The notes beneath the pieces are model-generated. The model saw only the letters and a list, made by a program, of their open reading frames with translations. It was not told the origin of the DNA and did not search any database. DNA of 64,000 nt from NCBI RefSeq assembly GCF_025499605.1, contig NZ_JAFMVC010000003.1:1-64000 (forward strand). The letters are read 5' to 3'. Both the position numbers and the translations under genes were made by a program. The stretch comes from Carboxylicivirga litoralis (lineage in GTDB: Bacteria; Bacteroidota; Bacteroidia; Bacteroidales; Marinilabiliaceae). The number at the start of each line of letters is the position of its first letter. Positions within the stretch are counted from its first letter, which is position 1. Positions 53,680 to 63,923 of this stretch are shown one piece after another.

Positions 53680-55857
53680 TTAGTTTCCGACTTCAGAAAT
53701 AAACTTGATTCGGACTATTCTCACATCTTCTTCGGAGTATTGATCCTCTCCTAGCTCTTCTAAAGCTGCTTGTATATCATCAGTTTCGGCATCTTCTTTA
53801 AAATAATAGAAAATGTCGTCGCGATGATCTTCATCCATCACCTGGTCGATGTAGTAATCGATGTTAACACGAGTACCTGAATAGACGATTGATTCCAATT
53901 CTTTAATTAATTCGTCCATTTCCAAACCTTTTGAAGCTGCAATGTCGTCTAAAGGCATTTGTCTGTCAATGCTTTGGATGATGGCGATTTTGTTTTTCGA
54001 TTTGTTAGCAACTGACTTTACCACCATGTCCATTGGGCGGTCAATTTCATTTTCGTCAACATGTCTCGCAATCAGTTTAACAAACTCTTTACCAAAGCGG
54101 GATGCTTTACCTGTACCAACGCCAGGAATGTTCTGTAGCTCTTCAGTGGATATTGGGTAATAGGTTGACATAGCTTCCAACGAGGGATCTTGAAAGATGA
54201 CAAAAGGAGGCAGATTTAATTTTTTTGATAAATCTTTCCTTAGGTCTTTTAACATGTTGAAAAGTGTAGTGTCAACTGCAGCTGTGCCTCCCGTGCTAGT
54301 TTCTTCTTCAACCACGTCAAAGTCATGGTCTTTGGTCATCATGGTCGATTCAGGCTTCTTTAAAAAATCATGACCGCTTTTACTTACACGAAGTAAACCA
54401 TACGATTCGATGTCTTTTATAATATAGCCTCTTACCAGTGATTGTCGAACAACGGCATTCCAGTGTTTTTCATCATGATCGTCGCCCGAGCCAAATTCCT
54501 TAAGTTCGTTGTGTTTATATGATTTGATGGCTGTATTAACATTTCCAGTCAATACATGGATGATATGATCCGACTTAAAGCGCTCTTTCAATAAAACAAT
54601 CATGTTGAGCAATTTGACGATGTCGTTCTTGGCTTCAAACTCTTCTTTTGGATTAACGCAATTGTCGCATGTTTCGCAGTCTTTAACCGTGTATTTTTCT
54701 CCGAAATAATGCAAGAGTGTTTTGCGTCGACAAACGGATGACTCTGCATAAGCTACCGTTTCCAGCAACAATTGCTTGCCAATTTCTTGCTCGGCCAAAG
54801 GTTTGCCTTGCATAAATTTCTCAAGCTTCTGAATGTCTTTGTAACTGTAAAAAGCAATGCATCGCCCTTCGCCGCCATCACGACCAGCGCGTCCTGTCTC
54901 TTGGTAATAACCTTCCAGGCTTTTAGGTATATCATAGTGCATCACCAGGCGTACATCGGGCTTATCGATGCCCATTCCAAACGCTATTGTGGCTACAATT
55001 ACATCGGTTTCTTCCATTAGGAACTGATCCTGGTTCTTAGCCCGAGTTGAAGCGTCCATTCCCGCGTGGTAGGGTAATGCTTTAATGCCATTTACAACCA
55101 ATGTCTCTGCTAGTTCTTCAACTTTTTTTCGACTAAGGCAATAAATAATGGATGATTTGCCCGTGTAGTTCTTAAGTATTTTAATAATCTCTTTTGAAGC
55201 ACTGTTTTTAGGTCGTACCTCGTAATACAGGTTTGGTCTGTTAAACGACGATTTGAACACCATGGCATCTAGCATGCCCAGGTTTTTCTGGATATCGTGC
55301 TGCACTTTAGGTGTTGCTGTTGCTGTTAATGCGATAACCGGTGAATCGCCAATTTCACTGATTATTGGCCGGATACGTCTGTATTCGGGTCTGAAATCAT
55401 GTCCCCATTCTGAAATACAGTGGGCCTCATCAACTGCGTAGAAAGAAATTTTAACCTGTTTTAAAAACTCAATGTTTTCTTCTTTGGTTAAAGATTCTGG
55501 AGCTACGTACAGAAGTTTGGTCTTGCCGGCTAATATGTCTTCTTTAACTTTTGCAATGGCCGTTTTGGTCAGTGAAGAGTTTAGAAAATGCGCAATGCCA
55601 TCGTCTGCACTGAAGTTGCGCATGGCATCCACCTGATTTTTCATTAAGGCGATTAACGGTGATATAATAATAGCCGTTCCCTCAAGTATTAAAGCCGGAA
55701 GCTGATAACACAATGATTTGCCGCCACCTGTAGGCATTAAAACAAATGTGTCGTTCCCTTTTAAAACATTGTTGATGACCTCCTCTTGATTCCCCTTGAA
55801 GGTATCAAACCCAAAATGCTTTTTTAAACTAGCATTTAGATCAACCTGCTTTGCCAT
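53680..55857 (-). CDS. recQ: ATP-dependent DNA helicase RecQ
   Basis: 725 aa 3'-5' helicase for recombination and fork repair. Walker A MPTGGGKS (about 42-49), DEAH box VDEAHCISEWGHDFRPEYR, motif VI GRAGRDGGEG, RQC zinc cluster CRRKTLLHYFG...CETCDNC, winged helix, then an HRDC domain (LEAMSTYYPIS...IPGVGTGKASRFG) and about 100 further residues ending acidic. The gene is alone; the divergent tatC operon begins upstream. Confidence 0.95.
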   Translation of the reverse strand: MAKQVDLNASLKKHFGFDTFKGNQEEVINNVLKGNDTFVLMPTGGGKSLCYQLPALILEGTAIIISPLIALMKNQVDAMRNFSADDGIAHFLNSSLTKTAIAKVKEDILAGKTKLLYVAPESLTKEENIEFLKQVKISFYAVDEAHCISEWGHDFRPEYRRIRPIISEIGDSPVIALTATATPKVQHDIQKNLGMLDAMVFKSSFNRPNLYYEVRPKNSASKEIIKILKNYTGKSSIIYCLSRKKVEELAETLVVNGIKALPYHAGMDASTRAKNQDQFLMEETDVIVATIAFGMGIDKPDVRLVMHYDIPKSLEGYYQETGRAGRDGGEGRCIAFYSYKDIQKLEKFMQGKPLAEQEIGKQLLLETVAYAESSVCRRKTLLHYFGEKYTVKDCETCDNCVNPKEEFEAKNDIVKLLNMIVLLKERFKSDHIIHVLTGNVNTAIKSYKHNELKEFGSGDDHDEKHWNAVVRQSLVRGYIIKDIESYGLLRVSKSGHDFLKKPESTMMTKDHDFDVVEEETSTGGTAAVDTTLFNMLKDLRKDLSKKLNLPPFVIFQDPSLEAMSTYYPISTEELQNIPGVGTGKASRFGKEFVKLIARHVDENEIDRPMDMVVKSVANKSKNKIAIIQSIDRQMPLDDIAASKGLEMDELIKELESIVYSGTRVNIDYYIDQVMDEDHRDDIFYYFKEDAETDDIQAALEELGEDQYSEEDVRIVRIKFISEVGN

Positions 55858-56216
55858 AACAAATTCCCTATTTTCGTATTACACCCTTAAATGCAAATAC
55901 TATTTATCCTCGATTATAATAGATTGCAACAAAAATAAAATAACCTTTTAATTTATTATCAAATATACCTGTCAATGTCACTCTAAATAAGTGTTTGTCG
56001 AGTTACATTTGTCAATTGGATGTGTTGCAATGTTCAATGAAGTTAGATAATATCTTTGGTATAACCAAAAAGTTTGTGTTTAGCCTTAGGTGTGTTATCT
56101 TCGCATACAGCTTATTGCTACTATTTAGTAGATGTTGGTTTATGTTTTTTTAACTTTTTGTTAAAGGCTGATACTCTACTTTTGTTTACCGGAAATTATT
56201 TATTAAGCCGCAATTC
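55858..56216. promoter_or_regulatory. Divergent promoter region between recQ and tatC
   Basis: Two candidate -7 boxes face tatC: TATCTTTG (56051-56058) and TACTTTTG (56177-56184), the second only 33 nt before the ATG. For recQ a near match (AGTATTTG on the minus strand) lies close to 55900. No ORF or structured RNA seen. Confidence 0.45.
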
Positions 56217-57038
56217 ATGTCTGAAGACACCAATAAAGAAATGTCCTTTTTAGAACACCTGGAGGTTCTCAGGTGGCACCTGGTTAGAGCCTTTGCTAGT
56301 GTATTGGTTTTTGCCATTGCAGCTTTCATTTTTAAGGGTTTCGTATTTGATACGATTATTCTGGCGCCATCGAGTCCTGGGTTTTTTACGAATCGGATGT
56401 TATGCAGCCTGGCCGGAATAATGGAAATGCCTCTATTGTGTATTAATCAGATTCCGCTTAGTTTTCAAAATATTAATATGTCGGGGCAGTTCACTACACA
56501 TATTTGGGTGTCGTTTGTAGCTGGCATTGTTGCTGCTTTCCCATATATTTTCTGGGAGTTTTGGCGTTTCGTCAAGCCGGCTCTCTATCAAAATGAAATT
56601 AATAATTCGCGAGGAGCTATCTTTTTTGCTTCGACTTTATTTTCAATTGGGATACTATTCGCTTATTATATAATATGTCCTTTGTCGGTGCATTTTTTAG
56701 GAACTTATCAGGTGAGTGATAAGGTTGAGAATATTGTTAATCTGGGTTCTTATATAAGTACAATTACTTCGATTGTATTAGCTGGAGGCATCATATTTGA
56801 ATTACCCATATTCATATATTTTCTGGCTAAAGTGGGATTAGTGACTTCCGGATTCTTAATTAAATATCGCAAACATTCAATTGTAGTGGCCTTATTATTG
56901 GCTGCTGTTATTACGCCTCCTGACGTAATTAGTCAATTGCTGGTTTGCTTTCCTTTAATTATATTGTATGAATCGGGTATAATGATCGCCAAAAGACTGG
57001 AGAAGAAAAATCAGGTGGACGTGCCTGCTAATGTTTAG
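56217..57038 (+). CDS. tatC: Sec-independent protein translocase TatC
   Basis: 273 aa, six membrane helices. [14 protein letters not shown] at the start is the substrate-binding signature, and [15 protein letters not shown] is the family motif after helix 2. Recognises twin-arginine signal peptides; TatA/B are not in the window. Its stop lies 4 bp before lptB. Confidence 0.95.
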   Translation: MSEDTNKEMSFLEHLEVLRWHLVRAFASVLVFAIAAFIFKGFVFDTIILAPSSPGFFTNRMLCSLAGIMEMPLLCINQIPLSFQNINMSGQFTTHIWVSFVAGIVAAFPYIFWEFWRFVKPALYQNEINNSRGAIFFASTLFSIGILFAYYIICPLSVHFLGTYQVSDKVENIVNLGSYISTITSIVLAGGIIFELPIFIYFLAKVGLVTSGFLIKYRKHSIVVALLLAAVITPPDVISQLLVCFPLIILYESGIMIAKRLEKKNQVDVPANV

Positions 57039-57042
57039 AAAG

Positions 57043-57804
57043 ATGGAAGAACAACCGTTAAAATTACATACCGACACACTGATTAAGAAATACAAGAGCA
57101 GAACTGTTGTAAAAGGCGTTTCTGTTAATGTGAAACAGGGTGAAATTGTTGGGTTACTAGGTCCTAATGGAGCTGGTAAAACCACATCGTTTTACATGAT
57201 GGTAGGTTTGATACAACCCAATAGTGGTAAAATATTTCTGAATGATGAAGAGATAACCGATGCGCCTGTTTATAAGCGTGCTCAAAAAGGTATCGGATAT
57301 CTGGCACAGGAAGCAAGTGTGTTTCGACAGTTGAGTGTTGAGGATAATATTAAAGCTGTGTTACAGATGACTGATTTTTCAAAAGATTATCAGAAGCAGC
57401 GCCTGGAAGAGTTGTTGGAAGAATTTAGTTTAAACCACATTCGTAAAAGTTTAGGTATTCAGTTATCGGGAGGTGAGCGACGACGTACGGAGATAGCTCG
57501 TGCATTAGCCATCAATCCTAAATTTATTTTACTGGATGAACCGTTTGCCGGTGTTGACCCGATTGCGGTAAGAGATATTCAGGAGATTGTAGCCAAATTA
57601 AAATTTAAAAATATTGGCATCTTAATAACTGACCACAACGTGCATGAAACACTGGCAATATGCGATAGAGCCTACTTGCTTTTTGAAGGTAAGATACTGA
57701 AAGCCGGCACGGCAGAAGAATTAGCAGCTGATGAAGATGTGAAGCGATTATACCTGGGTGATGACTTTGAATTACGTCGTCGTGAGTTTGAGCCAGAGAA
57801 ATAA
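57043..57804 (+). CDS. lptB: LPS export ABC transporter ATPase
   Basis: Drives lipopolysaccharide transport with LptFG(C). 253 aa from ATG 57043 (an overlapping ATG at 57031 is possible). Walker [10 protein letters not shown], signature [15 protein letters not shown], Walker [14 protein letters not shown] and switch His [10 protein letters not shown] are LptB-typical. Co-transcribed with tatC. Confidence 0.95.
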   Translation: MEEQPLKLHTDTLIKKYKSRTVVKGVSVNVKQGEIVGLLGPNGAGKTTSFYMMVGLIQPNSGKIFLNDEEITDAPVYKRAQKGIGYLAQEASVFRQLSVEDNIKAVLQMTDFSKDYQKQRLEELLEEFSLNHIRKSLGIQLSGGERRRTEIARALAINPKFILLDEPFAGVDPIAVRDIQEIVAKLKFKNIGILITDHNVHETLAICDRAYLLFEGKILKAGTAEELAADEDVKRLYLGDDFELRRREFEPEK

Positions 57805-57827
57805 TTTTAAAAAATATTACTGAAAAA

Positions 57828-57858
57828 TTTGGAGGCAAAGAAAAAGGATATATCTTTG
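57828..57858 (+). promoter_or_regulatory. Promoter of the tRNA-Leu gene
   Basis: TTTG (57828-57831), 19 bp, TATCTTTG (57851-57858): perfect Bacteroidota promoter about 20 bp before the tRNA. Confidence 0.75.
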
Positions 57859-57877
57859 CACCGCGAAACTAAGAAAT

Positions 57878-57959
57878 GCGGATGTGGCGTAATTGGTAGC
57901 CGCGCTAGACTTAGGATCTAGTGCCTTCGGGCGTGGGGGTTCGAGTCCCTTCATCCGCA
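57878..57959 (+). tRNA. tRNA-Leu (anticodon UAG)
   Basis: 82 nt with acceptor arms GCGGATG/CATCCGC, D-arm, anticodon loop CTTAGGA (UAG), a long variable arm (TGCCTTCGGGCG) and T-arm GGGGGTTCGAGTCCC. Long variable arm plus UAG identifies Leu. CCA is not encoded. Confidence 0.96.
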
Positions 57960-57961
57960 CA

Positions 57962-58005
57962 AAAACCGCCTCACTTTCGATTCAATTCGGTGGAGAGGCG
58001 GTTTT
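57962..58005 (+). terminator. Terminator of the tRNA-Leu gene
   Basis: AACCGCCTC (57964-57972) with GAGGCGGTT (57995-58003), then TTTT. Confidence 0.8.
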
Positions 58006-58100
58006 CTAATTTGGTACAAATTGTGAAGTTAAAATAGATGCCATCCTCAAAAGGTTTCGAGAAAACTAACGAGGAGCGGTTCACTTTAAATCTTTAAGAA

Positions 58101-59459
58101 ATGAATATTTCAAAGGAAAACATTGATGCATTGAACGCGGTTATTAAATTAACTGTTGAGAAAGAGGACTATGCAGACCGAGTTGATAATGTGCTTAAAG
58201 ACTATCGTAAGCGTGTTAATATGCCAGGTTTCCGTGCTGGAAAAGTGCCAATGGGTGTTGTTAAGAAGATGTACGGAAAAGCAGTTATTGCTGATGAAGT
58301 GAACAAGCTGGTTTCTGAAAAAATTCACAACTTCATCGTAGAAGAAAAATTGGATCTTTTGGGAGAGCCTCTTCCATCAGAAACACAAGAGTTAATCGAC
58401 TTCGATAACTCTGATAAATTCGATTTTGTATTTGATGTAGCTATTGCGCCTGAGGTTGAGTTAAGCCTGAGTAAGCGTCTTAAGTTACCTTACTACAATG
58501 TTGAAATCTCGGAAGAGATGTTTAAGCAGCAGAAAGATTCAGTAACTGGCCGTTTTGGTAAGTCTGAAGTTGTTGAAGCTGTTTCGGAGAAAGCCTTGGT
58601 AAAAGGTAATTTCGCTCAGTTAGAGAACGGCGAAGTTAAAGAAGATGGTATTGCTCCTGAAGATGTAGTATTGTCAATGGCTATCGTTAAAGATGAAGAC
58701 GAGAAAGCTAAATTGATGGGTGCTAAAGCAGGTGATGTTATCGTTTTCGATCCTAAGAAAGCATTCCCGAATGATACAGAGATTTCACACATGTTGAAGA
58801 TTACAAAGGAAGAAGCGGAAGCTTTAACTGGTGATTTCCAATATACCATCACTGAAGTAACTGAATTTGTTGAGGCTGAGTTAAACCAGGAATTGTTTGA
58901 CAAAGCATTTGGCGAAGGAACAGTAAATTCTGAAGAGGAATTCAACGCTCGTATCAACGAAGATATCGCTAAGAACCTTGAGATGGAAACCGAATACCGT
59001 TTCTCATTAGACGTGAAAGAGAAATTGATGGGTAAAGTTAAAGTTGACTTCCCAGAGGCATTTTTGAAGCGTTGGTTATTAGCGACTAACCGTGACAATG
59101 ATAAGTTAGATGCTGAAACAATTGATGCTGAAATGCCACGTTTCTTAGAAGATTTGAAATGGCAGTTAATTCGTAATAACATCATCAAAACCAACGAAAT
59201 TAAAGTTGAAGAAGCTGATGTTATCGAATTTGCTAAGAAATCGGCTAAGATGCAGTTTATGCAGTATGGTTTAGCCAGCGTGCCGGATGAGCACTTGGAG
59301 AACTATGCGCAGGAGATGATTAAGCAGGAAGAGCAGCGTCGTCAGATGGCGGAAGGTGCGATGCAGGACAAAGTGATTGCTTTCATCAAAGAAGCGGTTA
59401 AAATTGAAGAGAAAGAGATTTCTCGCGATGACTTCAATAAATTGTTTGAAACAAAGTAA
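58101..59459 (+). CDS. tig: Trigger factor
   Basis: Ribosome-associated chaperone, 452 aa. N-terminal ribosome-binding loop in PGFRAGKVPMGVVKKMYG (the canonical GFRxGKxP), a divergent middle PPIase domain (about 150-250), and a helical C-terminal domain (from about 260). In line with the usual tig-clpP-clpX order. Confidence 0.95.
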   Translation: MNISKENIDALNAVIKLTVEKEDYADRVDNVLKDYRKRVNMPGFRAGKVPMGVVKKMYGKAVIADEVNKLVSEKIHNFIVEEKLDLLGEPLPSETQELIDFDNSDKFDFVFDVAIAPEVELSLSKRLKLPYYNVEISEEMFKQQKDSVTGRFGKSEVVEAVSEKALVKGNFAQLENGEVKEDGIAPEDVVLSMAIVKDEDEKAKLMGAKAGDVIVFDPKKAFPNDTEISHMLKITKEEAEALTGDFQYTITEVTEFVEAELNQELFDKAFGEGTVNSEEEFNARINEDIAKNLEMETEYRFSLDVKEKLMGKVKVDFPEAFLKRWLLATNRDNDKLDAETIDAEMPRFLEDLKWQLIRNNIIKTNEIKVEEADVIEFAKKSAKMQFMQYGLASVPDEHLENYAQEMIKQEEQRRQMAEGAMQDKVIAFIKEAVKIEEKEISRDDFNKLFETK

Positions 59460-59499
59460 GCAACACAGGTTTTGCCTGAGTTTTACTTTCAATGATATA

Positions 59500-59530
59500 G
59501 TAGCCCCGATTTATTCGGGGCTATTTTTTT
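59500..59530 (+). terminator. Terminator of tig
   Basis: TAGCCCCGA with TCGGGGCTA, then T7. Confidence 0.9.
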
Positions 59531-59697
59531 ATAATACTGATTGGAGATAATCTTCTACAAGGTAGTTGGGGAATTATTCTCGTTTCTAAAAACCTTCATT
59601 ATACAATAAGTGTTAAGAATAGCGCATATCTGCATAGTTTGTAAGATAGTTCGCCGTAAATTGTTAAATTAGCACATTCAAACAAAAACTTTTGAAA

Positions 59698-60378
59698 ATG
59701 ATTGATCCAAAAGATTTTAAAAAATACGCAACAAAGCATTTGGGCATCAATAGCCTGGCTTTAGATCAATATACATCAGTAACAAACAGTTACATTTCAC
59801 CAACTATTATCGAAGAGCGTCAGTTAAACGTGGCCAGCATGGACGTTTTCTCGCGTTTGATGATGGATCGAATTATCTTCTTAGGCTTGCCTATTGATGA
59901 TTATGTAGCAAATGTTATTCAAGCCCAGTTACTTTATTTAGAGTCAGCTGATCCTTCGAAAGATATTTCAATTTATTTTAATACTCCTGGAGGTTCGGTT
60001 TATGCGGGCTTAGGTATTTACGATACCATGCAATACATTTCATCGGATATAGCGACTATTTGTACAGGTATGGCAGCTTCAATGGGAGCGGTGCTATTAA
60101 CCGCCGGGACAAAAGGTAAGCGAACTGCTTTAAAGCACTCGCGTATTATGATTCACCAACCAATGGGTGGGGCTCAGGGACAGGCTTCAGATATCGAGAT
60201 TACAGCTCGCGAAATTGGTAAGTTGAAGAAAGAATTATATACCATTATCGCCGATCACTCAGGCAATACCTTTAAGAAGGTGGAGAAAGATTCTGATCGC
60301 GATTACTGGATGACAGCCGAAGAGGCTAAAGAATACGGAATGATTGATGAAGTTCTGGTTCGAAATTCGGGTAAATAA
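59698..60378 (+). CDS. clpP: ATP-dependent Clp protease proteolytic subunit
   Basis: 226 aa serine peptidase from ATG 59698 (MIDPKDFKKY). Catalytic triad Ser128 (GMAASMGAV), His153 (RIMIHQPMGG), Asp about 202. Forms the 14-mer that works with ClpX encoded next. The N-terminal 30 residues are longer than in E. coli, as in other Bacteroidota. Confidence 0.96.
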   Translation: MIDPKDFKKYATKHLGINSLALDQYTSVTNSYISPTIIEERQLNVASMDVFSRLMMDRIIFLGLPIDDYVANVIQAQLLYLESADPSKDISIYFNTPGGSVYAGLGIYDTMQYISSDIATICTGMAASMGAVLLTAGTKGKRTALKHSRIMIHQPMGGAQGQASDIEITAREIGKLKKELYTIIADHSGNTFKKVEKDSDRDYWMTAEEAKEYGMIDEVLVRNSGK

Positions 60379-60398
60379 GCAAATTTAAAATTATAAGC

Positions 60399-60442
60399 GA
60401 TGCAGAATCAGCTATTTAGTTGACTCTGCATTCGTATTTTTT
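60399..60442 (+). terminator. Possible terminator between clpP and clpX
   Basis: ATGCAGA/TCTGCAT stem with inner pairs and a following TTTTTT; with only 79 bp between the genes it may attenuate rather than stop transcription. Confidence 0.5.
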
Positions 60443-60457
60443 ACTAGGGAAAGAAAT

Positions 60458-61672
60458 ATGGATAAATGTTCATTTTGCGGTAGAGAGAGAAAAGACACTA
60501 ACTTATTGATAGCTGGTGTTTCTGGACATATCTGCGATAGCTGTATTGAACAGGCGCATTCCATCTTAGATGAAGAAGTTAAGAAGAAGAATTCGTTTGA
60601 CGTTGATGAGATAACGCTTTTAAAACCGTTAGAAATCAAAAATTTTCTGGATCAATATGTGATTGGCCAGGAAGCAGCTAAAAAATACTTGTCGGTAGCT
60701 GTTTATAACCACTACAAGCGTTTGATGCAGAAAAGCAGTTCGGACGAGGTTGAGATTGAGAAATCGAATATTATTCTGGTGGGAGAAACCGGAACGGGTA
60801 AAACATTGTTGGCGCGTACAATCGCAAAAATGCTGCATGTGCCGTTTACCATTGTTGATGCCACTGTATTGACTGAAGCTGGTTATGTGGGTGAGGATAT
60901 TGAAAGTATCCTGACGCGTTTATTACAAGCTGCCGACTACAATGTAGAAGCAGCCGAAAAGGGCATTGTATTTATTGATGAGATTGATAAAATTGCCCGC
61001 AAAAGCGACAACCCATCCATCACGCGTGATGTGTCTGGAGAAGGTGTTCAGCAAGGTTTATTGAAGCTATTAGAAGGATCTGTGGTTAACGTGCCGCCAC
61101 AAGGTGGGCGTAAGCACCCTGAGCAAAAAATGATTCCAGTCAATACCAAAAACATCTTGTTTGTTTGTGGTGGTGCTTTTGATGGCATTGAACGCAAGAT
61201 TGCTCAGCGCTTAAATACAAAAGTGGTGGGTTACATGGCCAGTAAATCAATTGAAAAGATTGACGCGCAGAATCTGTTACAATACATCGCTCCGCAAGAT
61301 TTGAAATCATTTGGATTGATTCCTGAAATCATCGGACGTCTGCCGGTATTAACGTATTTGCAACCGTTAAATCGCGAGATCTTACGTCGTATTTTGACAG
61401 AACCAAAGAATTCTATCATCAAACAATATGAAAAACTGTTTGAAATTGATGGCATCAAACTAAAGTTTGAAGATGAGGTGTTGGAATATGTGGTAGATAC
61501 AGCTGTTGAATTTAAGTTGGGTGCACGTGGCTTGCGCTCTATCTGTGAAACCATTATGATGGATGCGATGTTTAATGCGCCATCCGAGGATGTGAAGGAG
61601 TTGGTTATTTCGCTTGATTTTGCCAAAAAGAAAATGGAACATGCTAACATGGCTCGGCTAAAAGCCAGCTGA
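60458..61672 (+). CDS. clpX: ATP-dependent Clp protease ATPase subunit ClpX
   Basis: 404 aa unfoldase. N-terminal zinc domain with Cys 4, 7, 26 and 29, Walker A GETGTGKT, Walker [13 protein letters not shown], pore loop GYVGED and sensor-2 ARGLRS. Delivers tagged substrates to ClpP. Confidence 0.97.
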   Translation: MDKCSFCGRERKDTNLLIAGVSGHICDSCIEQAHSILDEEVKKKNSFDVDEITLLKPLEIKNFLDQYVIGQEAAKKYLSVAVYNHYKRLMQKSSSDEVEIEKSNIILVGETGTGKTLLARTIAKMLHVPFTIVDATVLTEAGYVGEDIESILTRLLQAADYNVEAAEKGIVFIDEIDKIARKSDNPSITRDVSGEGVQQGLLKLLEGSVVNVPPQGGRKHPEQKMIPVNTKNILFVCGGAFDGIERKIAQRLNTKVVGYMASKSIEKIDAQNLLQYIAPQDLKSFGLIPEIIGRLPVLTYLQPLNREILRRILTEPKNSIIKQYEKLFEIDGIKLKFEDEVLEYVVDTAVEFKLGARGLRSICETIMMDAMFNAPSEDVKELVISLDFAKKKMEHANMARLKAS

Positions 61673-61693
61673 TAATTAGTAGAGAATATAATG

Positions 61694-61722
61694 AAAAAGC
61701 AGCCTTCTGGCTGCTTTTTTTT
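61694..61722. terminator. Bidirectional terminator between clpX and the histidine kinase gene
   Basis: AAAAAGCAGCC with GGCTGCTTTTT, loop TTCT, T runs on both sides. Confidence 0.92.
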
Positions 61723-61730
61723 GTTGTGGG

Positions 61731-63923
61731 CTATGCAATTACTTCATTAATCGTGCTCGGGTTATTAATGTGCTGCGATTGATTGTTTTTAAGGGGTAAA
61801 CTAAAATAGAAGGTACAACCTTCGCCGGGTTCCGAAACAAGCCAAATTTGCCCATCGAGCGTAGTTGTTAATGCTTTGCAAAGTGCGAGTCCAATACCGG
61901 TTCCCTGGTAAGAGCGGGCCAGGCTTTCATCAATTTGTCTGAATGGTTCGAATATAACCTGTTGTTCATCGTTTGAAATGCCAACACCTGTATCTTTCAC
62001 AAAAAAGATGAGTTGATGCTCACTAACGTATGCTCCAATATCAATTTGACCTTCATTAGTGAATTTAAAAGCATTTTGAATCAGATGTCTGAAGATAGTA
62101 TTTATATGGCGTTGATCACTCTTAATTGTTTTGTTAGTAGGTAGCTTAAGGAAGTTAACCTTTAATTGGGGTTTGTTAATAGTGGCCTGAATATTTGAAA
62201 TCAGACTTTGCTGGCTAGCTAAAACTTCGTTTACTTCAATTTCGTTATGGTTAATTTTAAACTGATCAGTTTTAATCAATGAGAAGTCCATTATATCATC
62301 AAATAAATGAAGTAACCGGTTGCCATTGGCAATGATTTGTTTGATAAATCCTTCATCATCAAAGTTATTCGGAAGACGGTCGCTCAGTAAATGGCTATAG
62401 CCCAGTACGGCATTTAATGGCGTTCTAACTTCATGTGACACATTCGCTATAAAAGCTGATTTTAGTTTGTCTGCGGCCAATGCTTTTTTGCGCTCTGCTT
62501 TAAGTATTTTAAGGTAGCGATAGCGGTCTGAAATATCTATGATAACTCCCCGCATACCTTTTATTTCGCCATCGAGAATGATTTCATCGGTATAAAGAAG
62601 TGCAGGAAACCAGCTGCCATCTTTGCGTTTAGCTACTACCTCGTTAATGCGTGCCTGCTCTTTGCTATGCTTCTTCTTAATAATGATCTTAGCAAGGGTA
62701 ATCTGACTACCGAGTTCTGACTCTTTATAGCCAAAGGACTTTTTCCAATGGGTGTTGGTGTACTTAAAATGTCCCTTTGTATTGGTTTCAAAGATACTTT
62801 GTGGAAGTCTGTCGGCCATGTTCCGGTATTTCTCTTCACTTGATAAAAGTTTATTTATCAATACATTTCGCTCGTTTTCATGAATGGATAGTTGACTTAG
62901 TAAACGATTGTAGGCCTGGTATAAAATCTTTATTTCATAGGAGTATTGTTTCACTTCCAGTTCAGGTAATTGATTGTAATTACCTTGTTTCATCGATTTC
63001 AGGTGTTGAACAAAGTCAGTAAGTGGTTTTGAAATTTTTCGAGACAGTAAGGCGCTGATAAATAGGCAAAAAACAAACAGTATTATGGAACTAAGAAAAT
63101 AGAAGAGCTTTAGTTTACAGACAGCTTCATCGGCATCTTTAGCAATCATTAATTGCAATGTTTCAAATTTTTCCTGGGCTTCAAACTGCGAGGCGTCAAG
63201 TTGGGTTTTTAAACCGGTGTTGTTGTATATTCCTAGTTCGGTATCTAATTTAATAAGTGTATGAAAACAGTAGGAGTATTTTAAGAGGACTTCAAGGTAA
63301 TTGTTTTGCCTAGTTGAATCAATAATATTAGAACGTACTTTGGAGCGGATTTGGGTCATTATTGAATCAAAATTGGTAATATATTGCTGCTCGTGTCGGA
63401 TAATGTAATCTTTTTCGCGTCTGCGAAGGTTTAACAGTAACTCTTTATCAAGTTGTGGGAATGTTTCCAGACTATGCGCATGACGACGCATTTGTCCCAC
63501 TAGTCCAAAATCTTTATAACCACGTTCCCAAACCTTATGAACCAGTTTGGTGAAAATCAGCTCCTGTTTATTCATGTTGGCCTCCAGTTCTGCAATTGCA
63601 TGGATTCTGACAGGGTTATTATTATACTCGTCCTTCAAATAATTGAAGGTTGAATAAATTAAAGAGTCCTGTTCATATTTTCGCTTTATAAAAGGACTTG
63701 AACCTGAACGAAAGAATTGTGGATTGACTGATTCGATGGACAGAAAGTTACTAATAACAACACTGCTATTAAGAAATCTAAGTTTTAAATCAGTGATATG
63801 CTCCTTATTGTCGTTAATTCTTCGTGTTTCTCTGATGTACTTATTGGCCATTAAGACGGTAAGTAGTATTGCTGTTGCTAATACAAGGGAAATCCACAAA
63901 AATAGTTGCTTACTTAATCTCAC
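61731..63923 (-). CDS. PAS-domain sensor histidine kinase with HBM-like sensor
   Basis: 730 aa: TM1 (about 7-27), periplasmic helical sensor (30-265), TM2 (about 268-290), a coiled segment, a PAS domain with PAC-type end (about 365-485, EEKYRNMADRLPQS), HisKA with phospho-His about residue 496 (ANVSHEVRTPLNAVLGYS), and an ATPase domain (NAFKFTNEG; DTGVGIS; GTGIGLALC). No receiver domain. Sensor block RGYKDFGLVGQMRRHAHSLE...NLRRREKDYIIRHEQQY closely parallels the chemoreceptor at 47799. The response regulator is not in the window. Confidence 0.9.
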   Translation of the reverse strand: MRLSKQLFLWISLVLATAILLTVLMANKYIRETRRINDNKEHITDLKLRFLNSSVVISNFLSIESVNPQFFRSGSSPFIKRKYEQDSLIYSTFNYLKDEYNNNPVRIHAIAELEANMNKQELIFTKLVHKVWERGYKDFGLVGQMRRHAHSLETFPQLDKELLLNLRRREKDYIIRHEQQYITNFDSIMTQIRSKVRSNIIDSTRQNNYLEVLLKYSYCFHTLIKLDTELGIYNNTGLKTQLDASQFEAQEKFETLQLMIAKDADEAVCKLKLFYFLSSIILFVFCLFISALLSRKISKPLTDFVQHLKSMKQGNYNQLPELEVKQYSYEIKILYQAYNRLLSQLSIHENERNVLINKLLSSEEKYRNMADRLPQSIFETNTKGHFKYTNTHWKKSFGYKESELGSQITLAKIIIKKKHSKEQARINEVVAKRKDGSWFPALLYTDEIILDGEIKGMRGVIIDISDRYRYLKILKAERKKALAADKLKSAFIANVSHEVRTPLNAVLGYSHLLSDRLPNNFDDEGFIKQIIANGNRLLHLFDDIMDFSLIKTDQFKINHNEIEVNEVLASQQSLISNIQATINKPQLKVNFLKLPTNKTIKSDQRHINTIFRHLIQNAFKFTNEGQIDIGAYVSEHQLIFFVKDTGVGISNDEQQVIFEPFRQIDESLARSYQGTGIGLALCKALTTTLDGQIWLVSEPGEGCTFYFSLPLKNNQSQHINNPSTINEVIA

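Noticed and set aside
58616-59194. 192-codon minus-strand ORF inside tig
   Set aside because: Antisense shadow of the trigger factor gene; it has no domain and arises from codon bias.
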